This document shows positions 51,224 through 60,154 of a stretch of 64,000 bases of DNA, in pieces; position 1 is the first letter of the stretch, and every line of letters begins with the position of its first letter. The translations under genes were made by a program, and so were the position numbers. The notes below the pieces were generated by a model. The model worked only from the letters and a program-made list of their open reading frames with translations, had not been told where the DNA came from and searched no databases. The stretch spans positions 1,116,001 to 1,180,000 of the forward strand of contig NZ_PDJK01000001.1 in NCBI RefSeq assembly GCF_002564045.1, in the 5' to 3' direction. The stretch is from Amycolatopsis sulphurea (GTDB taxonomy: Bacteria; Actinomycetota; Actinomycetes; Mycobacteriales; Pseudonocardiaceae).

Positions 51224-52030
51224 TCAGAACAGCGGCCAGGGGATCGCGCGCCAGTCGTCGCCGGGTTCGGGGTAGACGGCTTCGGTCAGCAGCAGGTCGG
51301 TGCGTTCGATGAGGGCGCGGATCTCGAACGTGGTCAGGTGTTCGCCCAGAGCGGTGCCCAGCCGTCCCTCCAGCTCGGCCCGGAGCTTGCCCAGCTTTTC
51401 CACCACCTCGGCGGGCAGCCGTTCGCCGGCCCAGCCCCACAGCACGGTGCGGAGTTTCGGGTCAGTGTGCAGGCAGATGCCGTGGTCGACGCCGTAGACC
51501 CGGCCGTCGGCGGCGGCCAGCAGGTGCCCGCCCTTGCGGTCGGTGTTGTTGACCACCACGTCCAGCGCGGCCAGTTCGCGCAGGCTCGGGTGGTCGGCGT
51601 GGGCGAGGACCGCAGGTTCGCCGAACCGGTCGTGCGCGTGCAGCACGGTGCGCCAGCCTTCGGGCACCTCGTCCGGGGCGCAGACGTCGACCACCTCCTG
51701 CTCGGTGGTCTCCACCCACAGCTGCACCATGCCGGGGCCGAACGGGCCGTCGCGCAGCACGGTGGGCGGGATCGAGCCGAGCCCGCTGGCGCCTGCGATC
51801 ATCGCGGTGGCCACCTCGCGACCGGCGAGGGTGCCGTCGGGGAAGTCCCACAGCGGCCGCTCCCCCGACACCGGTTTGTACACCACGCGCCCGGTCACGC
51901 CGTCGAGTTCGATGGCGCAGAACAGGGTCACGTTGGAGGCGTCGACCAGCCTGCCCTCGACGTCGATCCGGCCATGGGTGACGAACTCGGCGGCGCCGGG
52001 CTCGCCGGGCCCGGGCGGGCTGCTCGCCAC
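51224..52030 (-). CDS. SCO1664-family protein (PI3/4-kinase/HipA-like fold)
   Basis: The 268-residue protein has segments typical of the family: RVVYKPVSGERPLWDFPDGT, REVATAMIAGASGLG, DVVVNNTDRKGGHLL (kinase catalytic-loop-like N-N-x-D-R-K) and GVDHGICLH (metal-binding DHG). It resembles lipid- or HipA-like kinases. The GTG start 52030 has GAGGGAG upstream and follows the DUF3090 stop by 10 nt. The two families are regularly paired in actinobacteria. The substrate is unknown. Confidence 0.87.
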   Translation of the reverse strand: MASSPPGPGEPGAAEFVTHGRIDVEGRLVDASNVTLFCAIELDGVTGRVVYKPVSGERPLWDFPDGTLAGREVATAMIAGASGLGSIPPTVLRDGPFGPGMVQLWVETTEQEVVDVCAPDEVPEGWRTVLHAHDRFGEPAVLAHADHPSLRELAALDVVVNNTDRKGGHLLAAADGRVYGVDHGICLHTDPKLRTVLWGWAGERLPAEVVEKLGKLRAELEGRLGTALGEHLTTFEIRALIERTDLLLTEAVYPEPGDDWRAIPWPLF

Positions 52031-52040
52031 GGCCGCTCCC

Positions 52041-52616
52041 TCAGTCCTCGGTGACGTCGACGTCGCGGCGGTACCCGTTCTGGCGCGGGCAGATGTGCCC
52101 GGCCGGGTCGAGCGGTTCCCCGCACAGCGGGCAGGGTTTGCGGCCGGCGTTGACCACCCGGTCGGCGCGTTCGGCGAACGCGCGCGCGGCGACCGGAGTG
52201 AGGAACACACGGACCGCGTCCGGGCCCTCCTCGGTGTCGTCGAGCACCACCGTCTCGTCGACCTCGCCCTCGGTGATGGCGAGCAGTTCCACGACCACCG
52301 CGCCGGAGTCGGCGTCCCAGCCCAGGCCCATGGTGCCCACCCGGAACTCCTCCTCGACCGGCACCCCCAGCGGCTCGGTGTCGACCAGGTCGTCGGGCAC
52401 GTGCTCGGGCACGTCGGCACCGAACCGGCTGGCGACCTCCTCCAGCAGCGCGCCGAGCCGCTCGGCGAGGACGACGACCTGCTGCTTCTCGATCGTGACG
52501 CTGATCGTCCGGACGTCCTCCGACGCCTGGAGGTAGAACGTGCGATCGCCGGGCTCGCCGACCGTGCCGGCCACGAACCGGTCGGGCTTGCGGAAGACGT
52601 GGATTACGCGTGACAT
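52041..52616 (-). CDS. DUF3090 family protein
   Basis: The 191-residue protein begins SRVIHVFRKPDRFVAGTVGE, continues with beta strands (FYLQASEDVRTISVTIEKQQ) and ends with a zinc-ribbon-like CPLCGEPLDPAGHICPRQNG. It is a conserved actinobacterial family of unknown function, co-encoded with SCO1664-type kinases. A phosphomutase-like third partner often seen in this group is absent here. AAGG lies 5 nt before ATG 52616. Confidence 0.87.
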   Translation of the reverse strand: MSRVIHVFRKPDRFVAGTVGEPGDRTFYLQASEDVRTISVTIEKQQVVVLAERLGALLEEVASRFGADVPEHVPDDLVDTEPLGVPVEEEFRVGTMGLGWDADSGAVVVELLAITEGEVDETVVLDDTEEGPDAVRVFLTPVAARAFAERADRVVNAGRKPCPLCGEPLDPAGHICPRQNGYRRDVDVTED

Positions 52617-52736
52617 AACGCCTTCGACCCTAGGCCACCGGGGCATGATCGGCATCCGCCGCCCCTGGTTGGCGCAGCGCCGGAGGTGCCTCCGCCGCGC
52701 ACTGTGCGGATCCGGGCACGGAGCGGATCGCCGCAC

Positions 52737-52742
52737 TAGGCT
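52737..52742 (+). promoter_or_regulatory. Leaderless -10 box of the S9 peptidase gene
   Basis: TAGGCT ends 6 nt before ATG 52749. Confidence 0.5.
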
Positions 52743-52748
52743 CACCGG

Positions 52749-54686
52749 ATGCCTGTGATCTCTGCACCCGGAACCTGGACCTCGCCCGTTTCCGCTGCTG
52801 CGGCCGCTGCGGCCGGCCGCGGCGCCCAGTGGCTCGCCGCGGTCGGCGACGCGCTCTGGTGGGCCGAGGCGCGGCCTGCCGAGAGCGGCCGGGTGGCGCT
52901 CGTGCGGGCGTTGCCGGGCGGCGGCACCGAGGATGTGCTGCCCGCGCCGTGGAATGTCCGCAACCGGGTGCACGAGTACGGCGGGCGGCCGTGGCTGGCG
53001 GCGGGCTCGGTGGTCGTTTTCACGCACTGGACCGACCAGCGGGTGTACGCGCTGGCCGAGGGCGAGGTGTCGCCGCTGACGCCGGAGCCCGCGACCCCGC
53101 AGGGCGTGCGTTACGGCGACCTCCGGCCCGGTCTCGACGGTGAGGTGTGGGCCGTGCGGGAACGCAGCACGGGGCCGCGCCGCACGGACATCGCGCGGGA
53201 ACTCGTCGCGATCCGGCTCGACGGCGGTGGTCAACGGGTGCTGGTCGAAGGGCACCGGTTCTTCACCGCGCCGCAGCTGTCCCCGGATGGGGCGCACGCG
53301 GCGTGGCTCGCGTGGGATCACCCGGCGATGCCCTGGGACGGCACCGAGCTGTTCGTGGCCCCGGTCGCCGGGGACGGCACGTTCGGCGCGGCGCGGGTGC
53401 TGGCCGGCGGCCCCGAGGTCGCGGTGTGCCAGCTGGAGTGGGAGTCGCCGGATCAGCTGCTGGTGCTGGCGGATCCGGACGGCTGGTGGAACCTGCACCG
53501 GGTCGGGCTCGACGGAGCCACGGCGCATCTGGCGCCGGTGCGGCAGGAGCTGGGCGGCCCGTTGTGGAAGCTCGGCTGGAGCTGGTTCACGCCGCTGGGC
53601 GGCGGCGGGCAGTTCGCGGTGCTCGCCGCGGGAGGGCTGGCGGTGCTGGACGAGCACGCCGGTTCGGTCACGCCAGTGGACACCAAGCTGACCGTGTGGT
53701 CGTCGTCCGGGCTGGTCGCGGTGCCGGGCGGAGTCGCCGGGATCGCCGCGGGTCCCCAGCGGGAAAGTGCGGTGGTGCAGGTGGACCCGGCCACCGGGAA
53801 GACGGTCGAGCTGACCCCGCAGCCTGATGAGCTGGCGGCAATGGCGGCGTATCTGCCCGAGGTGCAGGAGAGGGTGTTCACTGCGGCGGACGGGTCGGAG
53901 ATCCCGGCGTACGTGTTCCCACCCGCCAACCCGGAGTTCGCCGCGCCCGAGGGTGAGCTGCCGCCGTGGCTGGTTCATGTGCACGGCGGGCCGACCGGTG
54001 CCTCGGCCGGCGCGCTGAACCTGGACATCAGTTACTTCACCAGCCGCGGCATCGGTGTGGTGGCGGTGAACTACGGCGGGTCGACCGGATACGGGCGGGC
54101 GTTCCGGGAGCGGCTGCGGGAACAGTGGGGCGTGGTGGACGTCCAGGACTGCGTCACGGTCGCGGAGGCGCTGGTGGCCGAGGGGCTGGCCGATCCGGCG
54201 CGGCTGGCGGTGCGCGGCGGCAGCGCGGGCGGGTTCACCTCGGCCGCGTCGATCACGATGACCCGTACCTACGCCGCGGCGACGGTGCACTGCCCGATCC
54301 TGGACTTGACCGGATGGACCGCCGAGGGCGGGGAAACCCACGATTTCGAGTCGCAGTACCTGGTGGGGCTGATCGGCCGGTATCCGGAGACCGCGCCGCG
54401 GTACCGGGAGCGTTCGCCGATCACGCACGCCGGCGAGCTGGCCAGGCCGGTGCTGTTCCTGCAAGGCGCCGAGGACGAGATCTGCCCGCCGGAGCAGGCG
54501 GACCGGTTCGTGGCCAGGCTGGCCGGGCGTGGGATCCCGCACGCGTACCTGCGGTTCGAGGGTGAGCAGCACGGGCTCCGCAAGGCGGAGTCGATCATCG
54601 CCGCGCTGGAGGGCGAGTTGTCCTTCTACGGGCAGGTGTTCGGGTTCGTCCCGCCCGGGGTACCGGTGCTGGAACTGGCCCGATGA
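52749..54686 (+). CDS. S9-family prolyl oligopeptidase/acylaminoacyl peptidase
   Basis: The 645-residue protein has an N-terminal beta-propeller with repeated blade motifs (LSPDGAHAAWLAWDHPAMPW, LLVLADPDGWWNLHRV) and a C-terminal alpha/beta-hydrolase. The triad is visible: Ser in VRGGSAGGFTS (about 492), Asp in GAEDEICPPEQ (about 576) and His in GEQHGLRKAE (about 607). No signal peptide is seen, so it is a cytoplasmic peptidase of short peptides. It overlaps the next gene by 4 nt (ATGA). Confidence 0.92.
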   Translation: MPVISAPGTWTSPVSAAAAAAAGRGAQWLAAVGDALWWAEARPAESGRVALVRALPGGGTEDVLPAPWNVRNRVHEYGGRPWLAAGSVVVFTHWTDQRVYALAEGEVSPLTPEPATPQGVRYGDLRPGLDGEVWAVRERSTGPRRTDIARELVAIRLDGGGQRVLVEGHRFFTAPQLSPDGAHAAWLAWDHPAMPWDGTELFVAPVAGDGTFGAARVLAGGPEVAVCQLEWESPDQLLVLADPDGWWNLHRVGLDGATAHLAPVRQELGGPLWKLGWSWFTPLGGGGQFAVLAAGGLAVLDEHAGSVTPVDTKLTVWSSSGLVAVPGGVAGIAAGPQRESAVVQVDPATGKTVELTPQPDELAAMAAYLPEVQERVFTAADGSEIPAYVFPPANPEFAAPEGELPPWLVHVHGGPTGASAGALNLDISYFTSRGIGVVAVNYGGSTGYGRAFRERLREQWGVVDVQDCVTVAEALVAEGLADPARLAVRGGSAGGFTSAASITMTRTYAAATVHCPILDLTGWTAEGGETHDFESQYLVGLIGRYPETAPRYRERSPITHAGELARPVLFLQGAEDEICPPEQADRFVARLAGRGIPHAYLRFEGEQHGLRKAESIIAALEGELSFYGQVFGFVPPGVPVLELAR

Positions 54687-55588
54687 GACCTGCCCGGCTG
54701 CGTGCCGGGGACACCGTGGCGCTCGTCGCGCCGTCCGGCCCTGTGCCGCAGGATCTGCTGGACGCCGCGGTGCCGGTGCTGCGGAGCTGGGGAGTGAAGC
54801 TGCGGATCGGCGCCGGGGTGCGGGCCGACGGCGGCGTCCCGGCGTATCTGGCCGCCCCGGATGAAGCGCGGGCGGCGGAGTTCACCGAGGCGTGGCTGGA
54901 TCCGGAGGTGCGTTGTGGGCTCGCCGCGCGTGGTGGTTACGGCGCGCAGCGGATGGCCGATCTCGTGGACTGGCCGGCGCTCGCGGCGGTGGAGCCGAAG
55001 ATCCTGGCCGGTTCGAGCGACGTGACGGCCTTGCATCGCGCGGTGCACGCACGGTGGGGGCTGGCCACGGTGCTCTCGCCGATGCCCGCGAGCGTGTTGT
55101 TCGACGAGGTCGCGTCGGAGCATCTGCGGCGGACCTTGTTCGAGCCGGAACACACGCGGGTGCTGCGCGCCGCGGAGGCGGACGTGCTGGTGCCGGGGCA
55201 GGCGTCGGGGGTTCTGGTGGGCGGGAACCTGTCGCTGCTGGCCGCGGGGATCGGCACCGCCGAGCAGGGGTCGGCGCGGGAGGGGATCGTGCTGCTGGAG
55301 GACGTGACCGAGAGCGTGTACCGGATCGATCGGATGCTCACCCAGCTGCTGCGTTCGGGCTGGTCCGGCGGTGTCCGCGGGATCGTGCTGGGTTCGTGGG
55401 CCGCGTGCGGGGATCCGGCGGAGATCCGGGAGCTGCTGGCCGAACGCCTGTCGCCGCTGGGGGTGCCGGTACTGAGCGGGTTCGGGTTCGGGCACGTCGC
55501 GTCGTCCCCGACGATGCCGCTGGGCGTGCCCGCCTCGCTCGACATCGAGTTCGGCACGCTCACCCTCGACTCCCCCATGCTGGTGTGA
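54683..55588 (+). CDS. S66-family LD-carboxypeptidase (MccF-like)
   Basis: The 301-residue protein has the S66 triad: Ser in LAGSSDVTALHRAV (about 112), Glu in LLEDVTESVYRIDRML (about 206) and His in FGFGHVASSPTMPLG (about 271). Family members trim murein tetrapeptides in recycling or, as MccF, inactivate peptide-nucleotide antibiotics. Coupling to an S9 peptidase favours peptide or muropeptide turnover. Confidence 0.9.
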   Translation: MRPARLRAGDTVALVAPSGPVPQDLLDAAVPVLRSWGVKLRIGAGVRADGGVPAYLAAPDEARAAEFTEAWLDPEVRCGLAARGGYGAQRMADLVDWPALAAVEPKILAGSSDVTALHRAVHARWGLATVLSPMPASVLFDEVASEHLRRTLFEPEHTRVLRAAEADVLVPGQASGVLVGGNLSLLAAGIGTAEQGSAREGIVLLEDVTESVYRIDRMLTQLLRSGWSGGVRGIVLGSWAACGDPAEIRELLAERLSPLGVPVLSGFGFGHVASSPTMPLGVPASLDIEFGTLTLDSPMLV

Positions 55589-55592
55589 TCGC

Positions 55593-56006
55593 ATGCGCCT
55601 GTCTCCTGAGGAAGCCCGTACCCGCCTCACCGCGGCCCGCGTGGCGAGGCTCGCCACCGCCGGCGCCGGTGGGGTGCCGCATCTGGTTCCGGTGACCTTC
55701 GCGGCGCGGGAGGACACGATCGTCTTCGCCGTCGACCACAAACCCAAGAGCAGCACGGCGTTGCGGCGGCTGGCGAACATCGCGGAGAACCCGGCGGTGT
55801 GTTTCCTGGCCGACGAGTACGACGAGGACTGGTCTCGGCTGTGGTGGGCCCGCGCGGACGGGGTGGCACGCGTGGTCCCGGACGCGGAGCGCGACCCGTT
55901 CGTCGGCTGGCTGGTGGCGAAGTATCCGCAGTACGCGGAGCATCCGCCGGAACACGCGGTCGTCGCGACGGAGGTCCGCGCCTGGCGCGGCTGGGCGGGC
56001 TCCTGA
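55593..56006 (+). CDS. PPOX-class F420-dependent oxidoreductase (TIGR03668 type)
   Basis: The 137-residue split-barrel protein has RVARLATAGAGGVPHLVPVT, TIVFAVDHKPKSST, LANIAENPAVCFLADEYDED and WWARADGVARVV, the features of the TIGR03668 group of F420- or flavin-binding proteins. ATG 55593 lies just after the LD-carboxypeptidase stop, so it probably belongs to that operon. The substrate is unknown. Confidence 0.9.
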   Translation: MRLSPEEARTRLTAARVARLATAGAGGVPHLVPVTFAAREDTIVFAVDHKPKSSTALRRLANIAENPAVCFLADEYDEDWSRLWWARADGVARVVPDAERDPFVGWLVAKYPQYAEHPPEHAVVATEVRAWRGWAGS

Positions 56007-56079
56007 CGGTCGATTCGCTGCACAGGGCAGCAAGTTCACCGTGCAGCCACCCGGCTGTGAAGCTGCTCGGGGGGGCCAG

Positions 56080-56125
56080 CCAAGATACGCCGGAAACCGG
56101 CGATGAGTTGATCTTGAGGCGGTTT
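56080..56125 (+). repeat. Left 46-bp terminal inverted repeat of a two-gene cassette
   Basis: The sequence starts CCAAGATACGCCGG and ends CTTGAGGCGGTTT. It matches the complement of 58291-58336 at 45 of 46 positions. Weaker similarity continues inward for about 40 bp (GGCTGnTGAnGG). It contains the small hairpin GCCGG-AAA-CCGGC. The 250 bp from here to the next gene hold nothing else. Confidence 0.9.
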
Positions 56126-56379
56126 CCGGCTGGTGAGGGGCTGTGGGTACCCGAATCTCGTCGCTGAGCACCGCGTACAGGCCGGGTGGCGCGGGGGTGA
56201 ACGGGCCAGTCGGGGCGGTGGACGCGGTGCTGCGATCCTTGGGATCGGAACCACCGTTGCATCTTCACCCACTTGGAACCCCCATCGGCAACACCTTCAT
56301 GATCGAGAGATTCACAACTCAGGGGGCGTGACATTCGTTGTGAGAATTCTGGCCCGCACACACGTACGGGGAGGTCCGA

Positions 56380-56952
56380 ATGTCAGGTAATCCGAAGAGA
56401 TACATGGTCCGTGTCGCCATTGTTGCCGCGTTGTCCGCGCCTATGGGGATGCTGGCATCCGTGGCGAACGCCGCACAGCCGGTGGCGCCGCAGAAGGTGT
56501 CGTATGAGGACGCCGTTCCCGGGATCGCGCCGCCAGACGCGCCACCCATCAGCGCACCGTCCGAAATGGCACGGACGAATCAGCCGGCGTGGGGCTGCAC
56601 ACCGGAAACCCACGGCGACAACCCGCATCTGTCCTCAACCCCGGGTGTCATCTCCGCTCACGGCTGGTGGAAGCAGGGCAACTGCACCAGCAATAAGGCA
56701 ACCGTGCAGAACTGCCTGTACGAGTACTACACGGACGGGACATGGCGACGAAAAGCGTGCAACACCGCATCGGGTATTTTTCCCGGTGGCGGTAGTGCCA
56801 ATCGGTCCGCGGCGAACCGAGCGTGTGACACTACGGCGACGATATCCTGGCGCAACCGGGTCGATGTCGACGTGGACGGTGAGATCGACACCTCCGAGAC
56901 GATCGATCGCCAGGCCGATGTGAACTGCGTGATCACCGGAGACGACCAGTAG
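56380..56952 (+). CDS. Secreted cysteine-containing protein of unknown function
   Basis: The 190-residue protein starts at ATG 56380 behind GGGGAGG. The signal peptide (VRVAIVAALSAPMGMLASVANA) is cleaved near residue 31. The mature part has six cysteines (WGCTPE, GNCTSN, QNCLYEYY, KACNTA, RACDTT, VNCVIT), likely three disulfides, and aromatic-rich strands. A central Pro-rich linker follows the signal peptide. No family is recognised. It lies within the inverted-repeat-bounded cassette, 8 nt before the next gene. Confidence 0.78.
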   Translation: MSGNPKRYMVRVAIVAALSAPMGMLASVANAAQPVAPQKVSYEDAVPGIAPPDAPPISAPSEMARTNQPAWGCTPETHGDNPHLSSTPGVISAHGWWKQGNCTSNKATVQNCLYEYYTDGTWRRKACNTASGIFPGGGSANRSAANRACDTTATISWRNRVDVDVDGEIDTSETIDRQADVNCVITGDDQ

Positions 56953-56960
56953 CGAGGAAT

Positions 56961-57779
56961 TTGTTGGCAAGGGATACAGCCAGACCGGGGCTGGTACAGG
57001 GTTTCCGCGGCATGGCGGGAACCCTGTACGCCGCGATCTACGGTGAACTAACGCCCCGCCCCGACCGGGAACCGGTCACCGATCGCGACGCCTACATCCA
57101 GTTCCATGACCGGGCACAGGCTATGGGGTGGCTCGACACTCTCTGGGACATGAACGACGCCGGCCGGGACCATCCCCTGGCCGCGCCAGGGTCGCCGCTG
57201 GTCACCTGGTTCCAGGTCGGGGTCGGTCCGGTACCCAGTTCCCGGTCACTGCCGGTGCGGCCGTTCCTGAGCTGCGCCGGTGACGTCACGGCACGACTGG
57301 GTACGCTGCGGTTGCGGGCAGCACAGATACTGCTGCCTGCGCAAAGCCTGGACATCTCGGCGCGCCCCGACCACGCTCGGATGCCGTCAGTCCAGGCGGC
57401 GGCATGGTTCGACGACGTACGGTCCTGGACGACGGTGCACCTCACTGTGGACAGCGGCCAGGACCCGGTCATTCACCGCGCAGCGCAACGACTGCACCAA
57501 TCCGTGGGCGAATTCGCCCACGAGGTCTTTCGATGCGAGTCCCAGATCGGGCAGGACCCTGTGCCGCCCCCGCTGCCCGACGGAGTCTGGTCCGGCCCGC
57601 CACGGTACCGCGTGAGTTTCCAGGGAACGCTGATCGAATGGTCGCTGGACGCCATCGGCTGGCTTGGTGAGTTCATCGCCGACCTCGCCGCCCGCGAGGG
57701 TGCCGGCGTTCCGCTGCTGCTCACGGTGAGCCGTCCGACACCCGATCCGCAGAGCATCCACCCCGCGAACGCCCCCTAA
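56961..57779 (+). CDS. Protein of unknown function in the inverted-repeat cassette
   Basis: The protein has about 272 residues, starting at TTG 56961 after GCGAGGAAT, or at ATG 57012 (AGTLYAAIYGELTPRP). It is soluble, without signal peptide or membrane helix, rich in Trp and Arg, with WFDDVRSWTTVHLTVDSGQD and a helical segment AAQRLHQSVGEFAHEVFRCE. No domain is recognised. It is closely linked to the secreted protein gene, so the pair may form a functional unit. Confidence 0.68.
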   Translation: MLARDTARPGLVQGFRGMAGTLYAAIYGELTPRPDREPVTDRDAYIQFHDRAQAMGWLDTLWDMNDAGRDHPLAAPGSPLVTWFQVGVGPVPSSRSLPVRPFLSCAGDVTARLGTLRLRAAQILLPAQSLDISARPDHARMPSVQAAAWFDDVRSWTTVHLTVDSGQDPVIHRAAQRLHQSVGEFAHEVFRCESQIGQDPVPPPLPDGVWSGPPRYRVSFQGTLIEWSLDAIGWLGEFIADLAAREGAGVPLLLTVSRPTPDPQSIHPANAP

Positions 57780-58290
57780 CTCGGCAGCGCAACAGTCGCT
57801 GGGTTCGTGAGTATGGTCAGTGCCGTCGACGGCCTTGATCGTGCCTGGACCAGGAGGTGTAACCGTGCTTAATCGCCTGGCGCGTAGGTAGCCGGTTCCA
57901 AGTGGTTCCCGCTGTGGCGGTGCGAGTGGCAGGGTCGCCGGGATGGGGGCGGTTTTCAGCGGTGACCCGCTGGCCGGGCGGGATGGTTGTTCGCGCCGGA
58001 TACCAGGCCCGGGGCGGGCCGGGTGAGTCACGTCCCCGTCGGCACCCGCTCGTGGGCATTTTCGTGGAAGTTTTGATGTTCCCTGAAAACAGGTCAGCGG
58101 TACCTCGCACCGTCCAAAGAAGGCACCCACCACCGCCTCGACGAACTCGCCGCTCGCTTGACTGCCGCCGAGACCCCACCACCTGGCCGCGGTTCGAGCC
58201 AGAATCACGCTTAAGCCAATCGCTGGCCAGCGTTAGTTCCTACTTTGCGGCTCGGGTCAGCTTCGGGACTCCGGGGCCGTCAGCAGCCAT
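57780..58290. other. Non-coding right part of the cassette
   Basis: No frame is supported on either strand across 0.5 kb. This long non-coding end, running up to the right inverted repeat, resembles the subterminal region of a mobile element. Confidence 0.5.
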
Positions 58291-58336
58291 AAACCGCCTC
58301 AAGATCAACTCATTGCCGGTTTCCGGCGTATCTTGG
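58291..58336 (-). repeat. Right 46-bp terminal inverted repeat of the cassette
   Basis: Complement of 56080-56125 with one mismatch. Its outer edge lies 9 bp before the remaining piece of an FAD oxidoreductase gene. Confidence 0.9.
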
Positions 58337-58345
58337 TCCGGCCCC

Positions 58346-58519
58346 AACGGGACCCTGCGGATCACGGCGACCTGTTTCGTCACCGGTGAGGCGGCAGGCG
58401 TGACCGCCGCGCTGGCCGCGGCGTCCGGTGTCGCGGCGGCGCGGATGGCGGCGCCACCGGTGCAGGCGCGGTTGCGGGAACGGGCCGCGGTGCTGGCGCC
58501 CGTCGCCGCAGGTTCCTGA
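58346..58519 (+). pseudogene. C-terminal piece of an FAD-dependent oxidoreductase, cut by the cassette
   Basis: The frame reads NGTLRITATCFVTGEAAGVT and AALAAASGVAAARMAAPPVQ, then ARLRERAAVL, and a stop. ATCFVTGEAAG is the FAD-contacting C-terminal block of PF12831-type oxidoreductases. Everything upstream is lost at the edge of the inverted repeat. Confidence 0.72.
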
Positions 58520-58526
58520 CGACGGT

Positions 58527-60086
58527 TCAGCCGCGCCCGGTGGGTGCGGGCTCCGGGAGGAACTCCTCCCGGGGCTTGCGCCAGGCGGAGATCAGGCCGA
58601 GCGGGTCCGGGCGGAGCAGGGACGCCGCGGCGTACAGGCTGGCCACCACGACGACCGCGATGAACGTCCAGTCGTAGAGGGCCTGTTCCCCGGTCGGGTA
58701 GTAGACCAGGGTGACGAACACCGAGACCGCGACCACCGCGGAGAGGTTGCGCCGCTCCCAGGGGAACGCCGAGATCAGCACGAAGCCCCAGGTGAGGTAC
58801 CAGGGCAGGGTGGGCGGCATGAGGATCGCGACGGCCAGCAGGGTGATCGCCGCGCGGTACACGGCCTCCTTGCCGCCGTTGCGCGAGAGCCACCATTGCC
58901 GGATACCGAACGCGACGAGCCCGACCATGGCGATGGCGCGCGCGATCGTGACGAACGGCGACGGGGGCACGTTCGCGACCAGGTGTATGAGGGTGTAGAC
59001 GGCCTCGCCGATGCCGGTCGGGAAGTTGAGCCAGTTCGCGATCAGCTGGGGGGCGCTCAGGCCGGACCACCAGCCGAGGTTGAGCGAGCCGAGCGAGATC
59101 CAGGTACCGGCGACGAACACCCCGAGGAACAGGCCGACCGAGGCGGCGCCCGCCTTGAGGAAGTTCCGCGCCTTCGACGGGCCGGGCAGGTCGGCGGCCC
59201 ACATCCAGACCAGGAACGGGAGCGCGACCGCGGCGGTCGGTTTGATCAGCATGCCGACGGTGACCAGCACGACCGCGATGACGTGCCGGCGTTCCAGCGC
59301 GGCGAGCACACCGATGGCGAGGAAGCCGAGCATCATCAGGTCGTTGTGCGGGCCGCCGAAGAGGTGGATCACCATCATCGGGCTGGCCACCGCGACCCAG
59401 AGGGCGACGGGGAGCTTGCCGCCGAGGCGGGCGACCAGGCGCGGCAGCGCCCACAGCGTCATGCCGAGTCCGACGAGCAGGACCACGCGGGTGAGGACGA
59501 CCCCGGCGATCATGTCGTCCTGGGTGATCGACACGATGCCCTTGGAGATCAGCAGGAACAGCGGCCCGTACGGGGCGGGGGTGGTCTGCCACAGGGGGTG
59601 CACGTTCTGCACGACGTCGGGCAGCACGCTCAGCTCGGCGGGGCCGTTGGCGTACGGGTCGAGCCCGTAGAGCAGCTGGGCGCCCTGGGCGAGGTAGGAG
59701 AACACGTCGCGGGTGAACAGCGGCGGCGACACCAGCAGCGGCGCCATCCAGCAGAGCGCGGCGATCAGGATCGGGCGGCTGCCGATGCGCCCGGCGAGCG
59801 CATAGCGGCCGAGCCGCACCCAGGCCCAGACGACGAGTGCGAAGCCGGTGTAGAGCAGAGCGTTGGCCAGCGCCCGGCCGTGGCCGTAGCGGATCCACGA
59901 CAGGGGGCCGTGGCCGAGCACGGGGTCGCGGATGAGGATTCCACCGGCACCGAGTGCCGCGAGCATGAGGAGGGTGCTTCCCACGGTACCCATCGCGATG
60001 GTCCGGTACGGGAAACGCGAGGGCGTCAGGAAGCCCCGGTCGGGGGTGCCCGCGGTCGGCTCCGCGGTGTCGGTCGTGGTGGCCAT
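58527..60086 (-). CDS. mptB: Alpha-(1->6)-mannopyranosyltransferase, MptA/MptB family
   Basis: The 519-residue GT-C enzyme has about 12-13 membrane helices. The catalytic-loop motif is LFTRDVFSYLAQGAQLLYGL with the conserved Asp, followed by DPYANGP, TPAPYGPLFL and GGPHNDLMMLGFL. In mycobacteria and corynebacteria such enzymes extend the mannan backbone of lipomannan with polyprenol-phosphate-mannose on the outer leaflet. The donor would come from ppm1 at 19030-19794. MptB fits better than MptA by general sequence impression only. Confidence 0.85.
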   Translation of the reverse strand: MATTTDTAEPTAGTPDRGFLTPSRFPYRTIAMGTVGSTLLMLAALGAGGILIRDPVLGHGPLSWIRYGHGRALANALLYTGFALVVWAWVRLGRYALAGRIGSRPILIAALCWMAPLLVSPPLFTRDVFSYLAQGAQLLYGLDPYANGPAELSVLPDVVQNVHPLWQTTPAPYGPLFLLISKGIVSITQDDMIAGVVLTRVVLLVGLGMTLWALPRLVARLGGKLPVALWVAVASPMMVIHLFGGPHNDLMMLGFLAIGVLAALERRHVIAVVLVTVGMLIKPTAAVALPFLVWMWAADLPGPSKARNFLKAGAASVGLFLGVFVAGTWISLGSLNLGWWSGLSAPQLIANWLNFPTGIGEAVYTLIHLVANVPPSPFVTIARAIAMVGLVAFGIRQWWLSRNGGKEAVYRAAITLLAVAILMPPTLPWYLTWGFVLISAFPWERRNLSAVVAVSVFVTLVYYPTGEQALYDWTFIAVVVVASLYAAASLLRPDPLGLISAWRKPREEFLPEPAPTGRG

Positions 60087-60118
60087 TTCGATCCAGAAGA
60101 TTACCCGGTGAAGGAGAA

Positions 60119-60139
60119 CGGCCCGCACGGGGCGGGCCG
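60119..60139 (-). terminator. Terminator of the ABC operon
   Basis: CGGCCCGC-ACGGG-GCGGGCCG hairpin, 16 bp beyond the ABC-ATPase stop and before the mptB gene. Confidence 0.65.
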
Positions 60140-60154
60140 GAAATGGCTCTTCGG

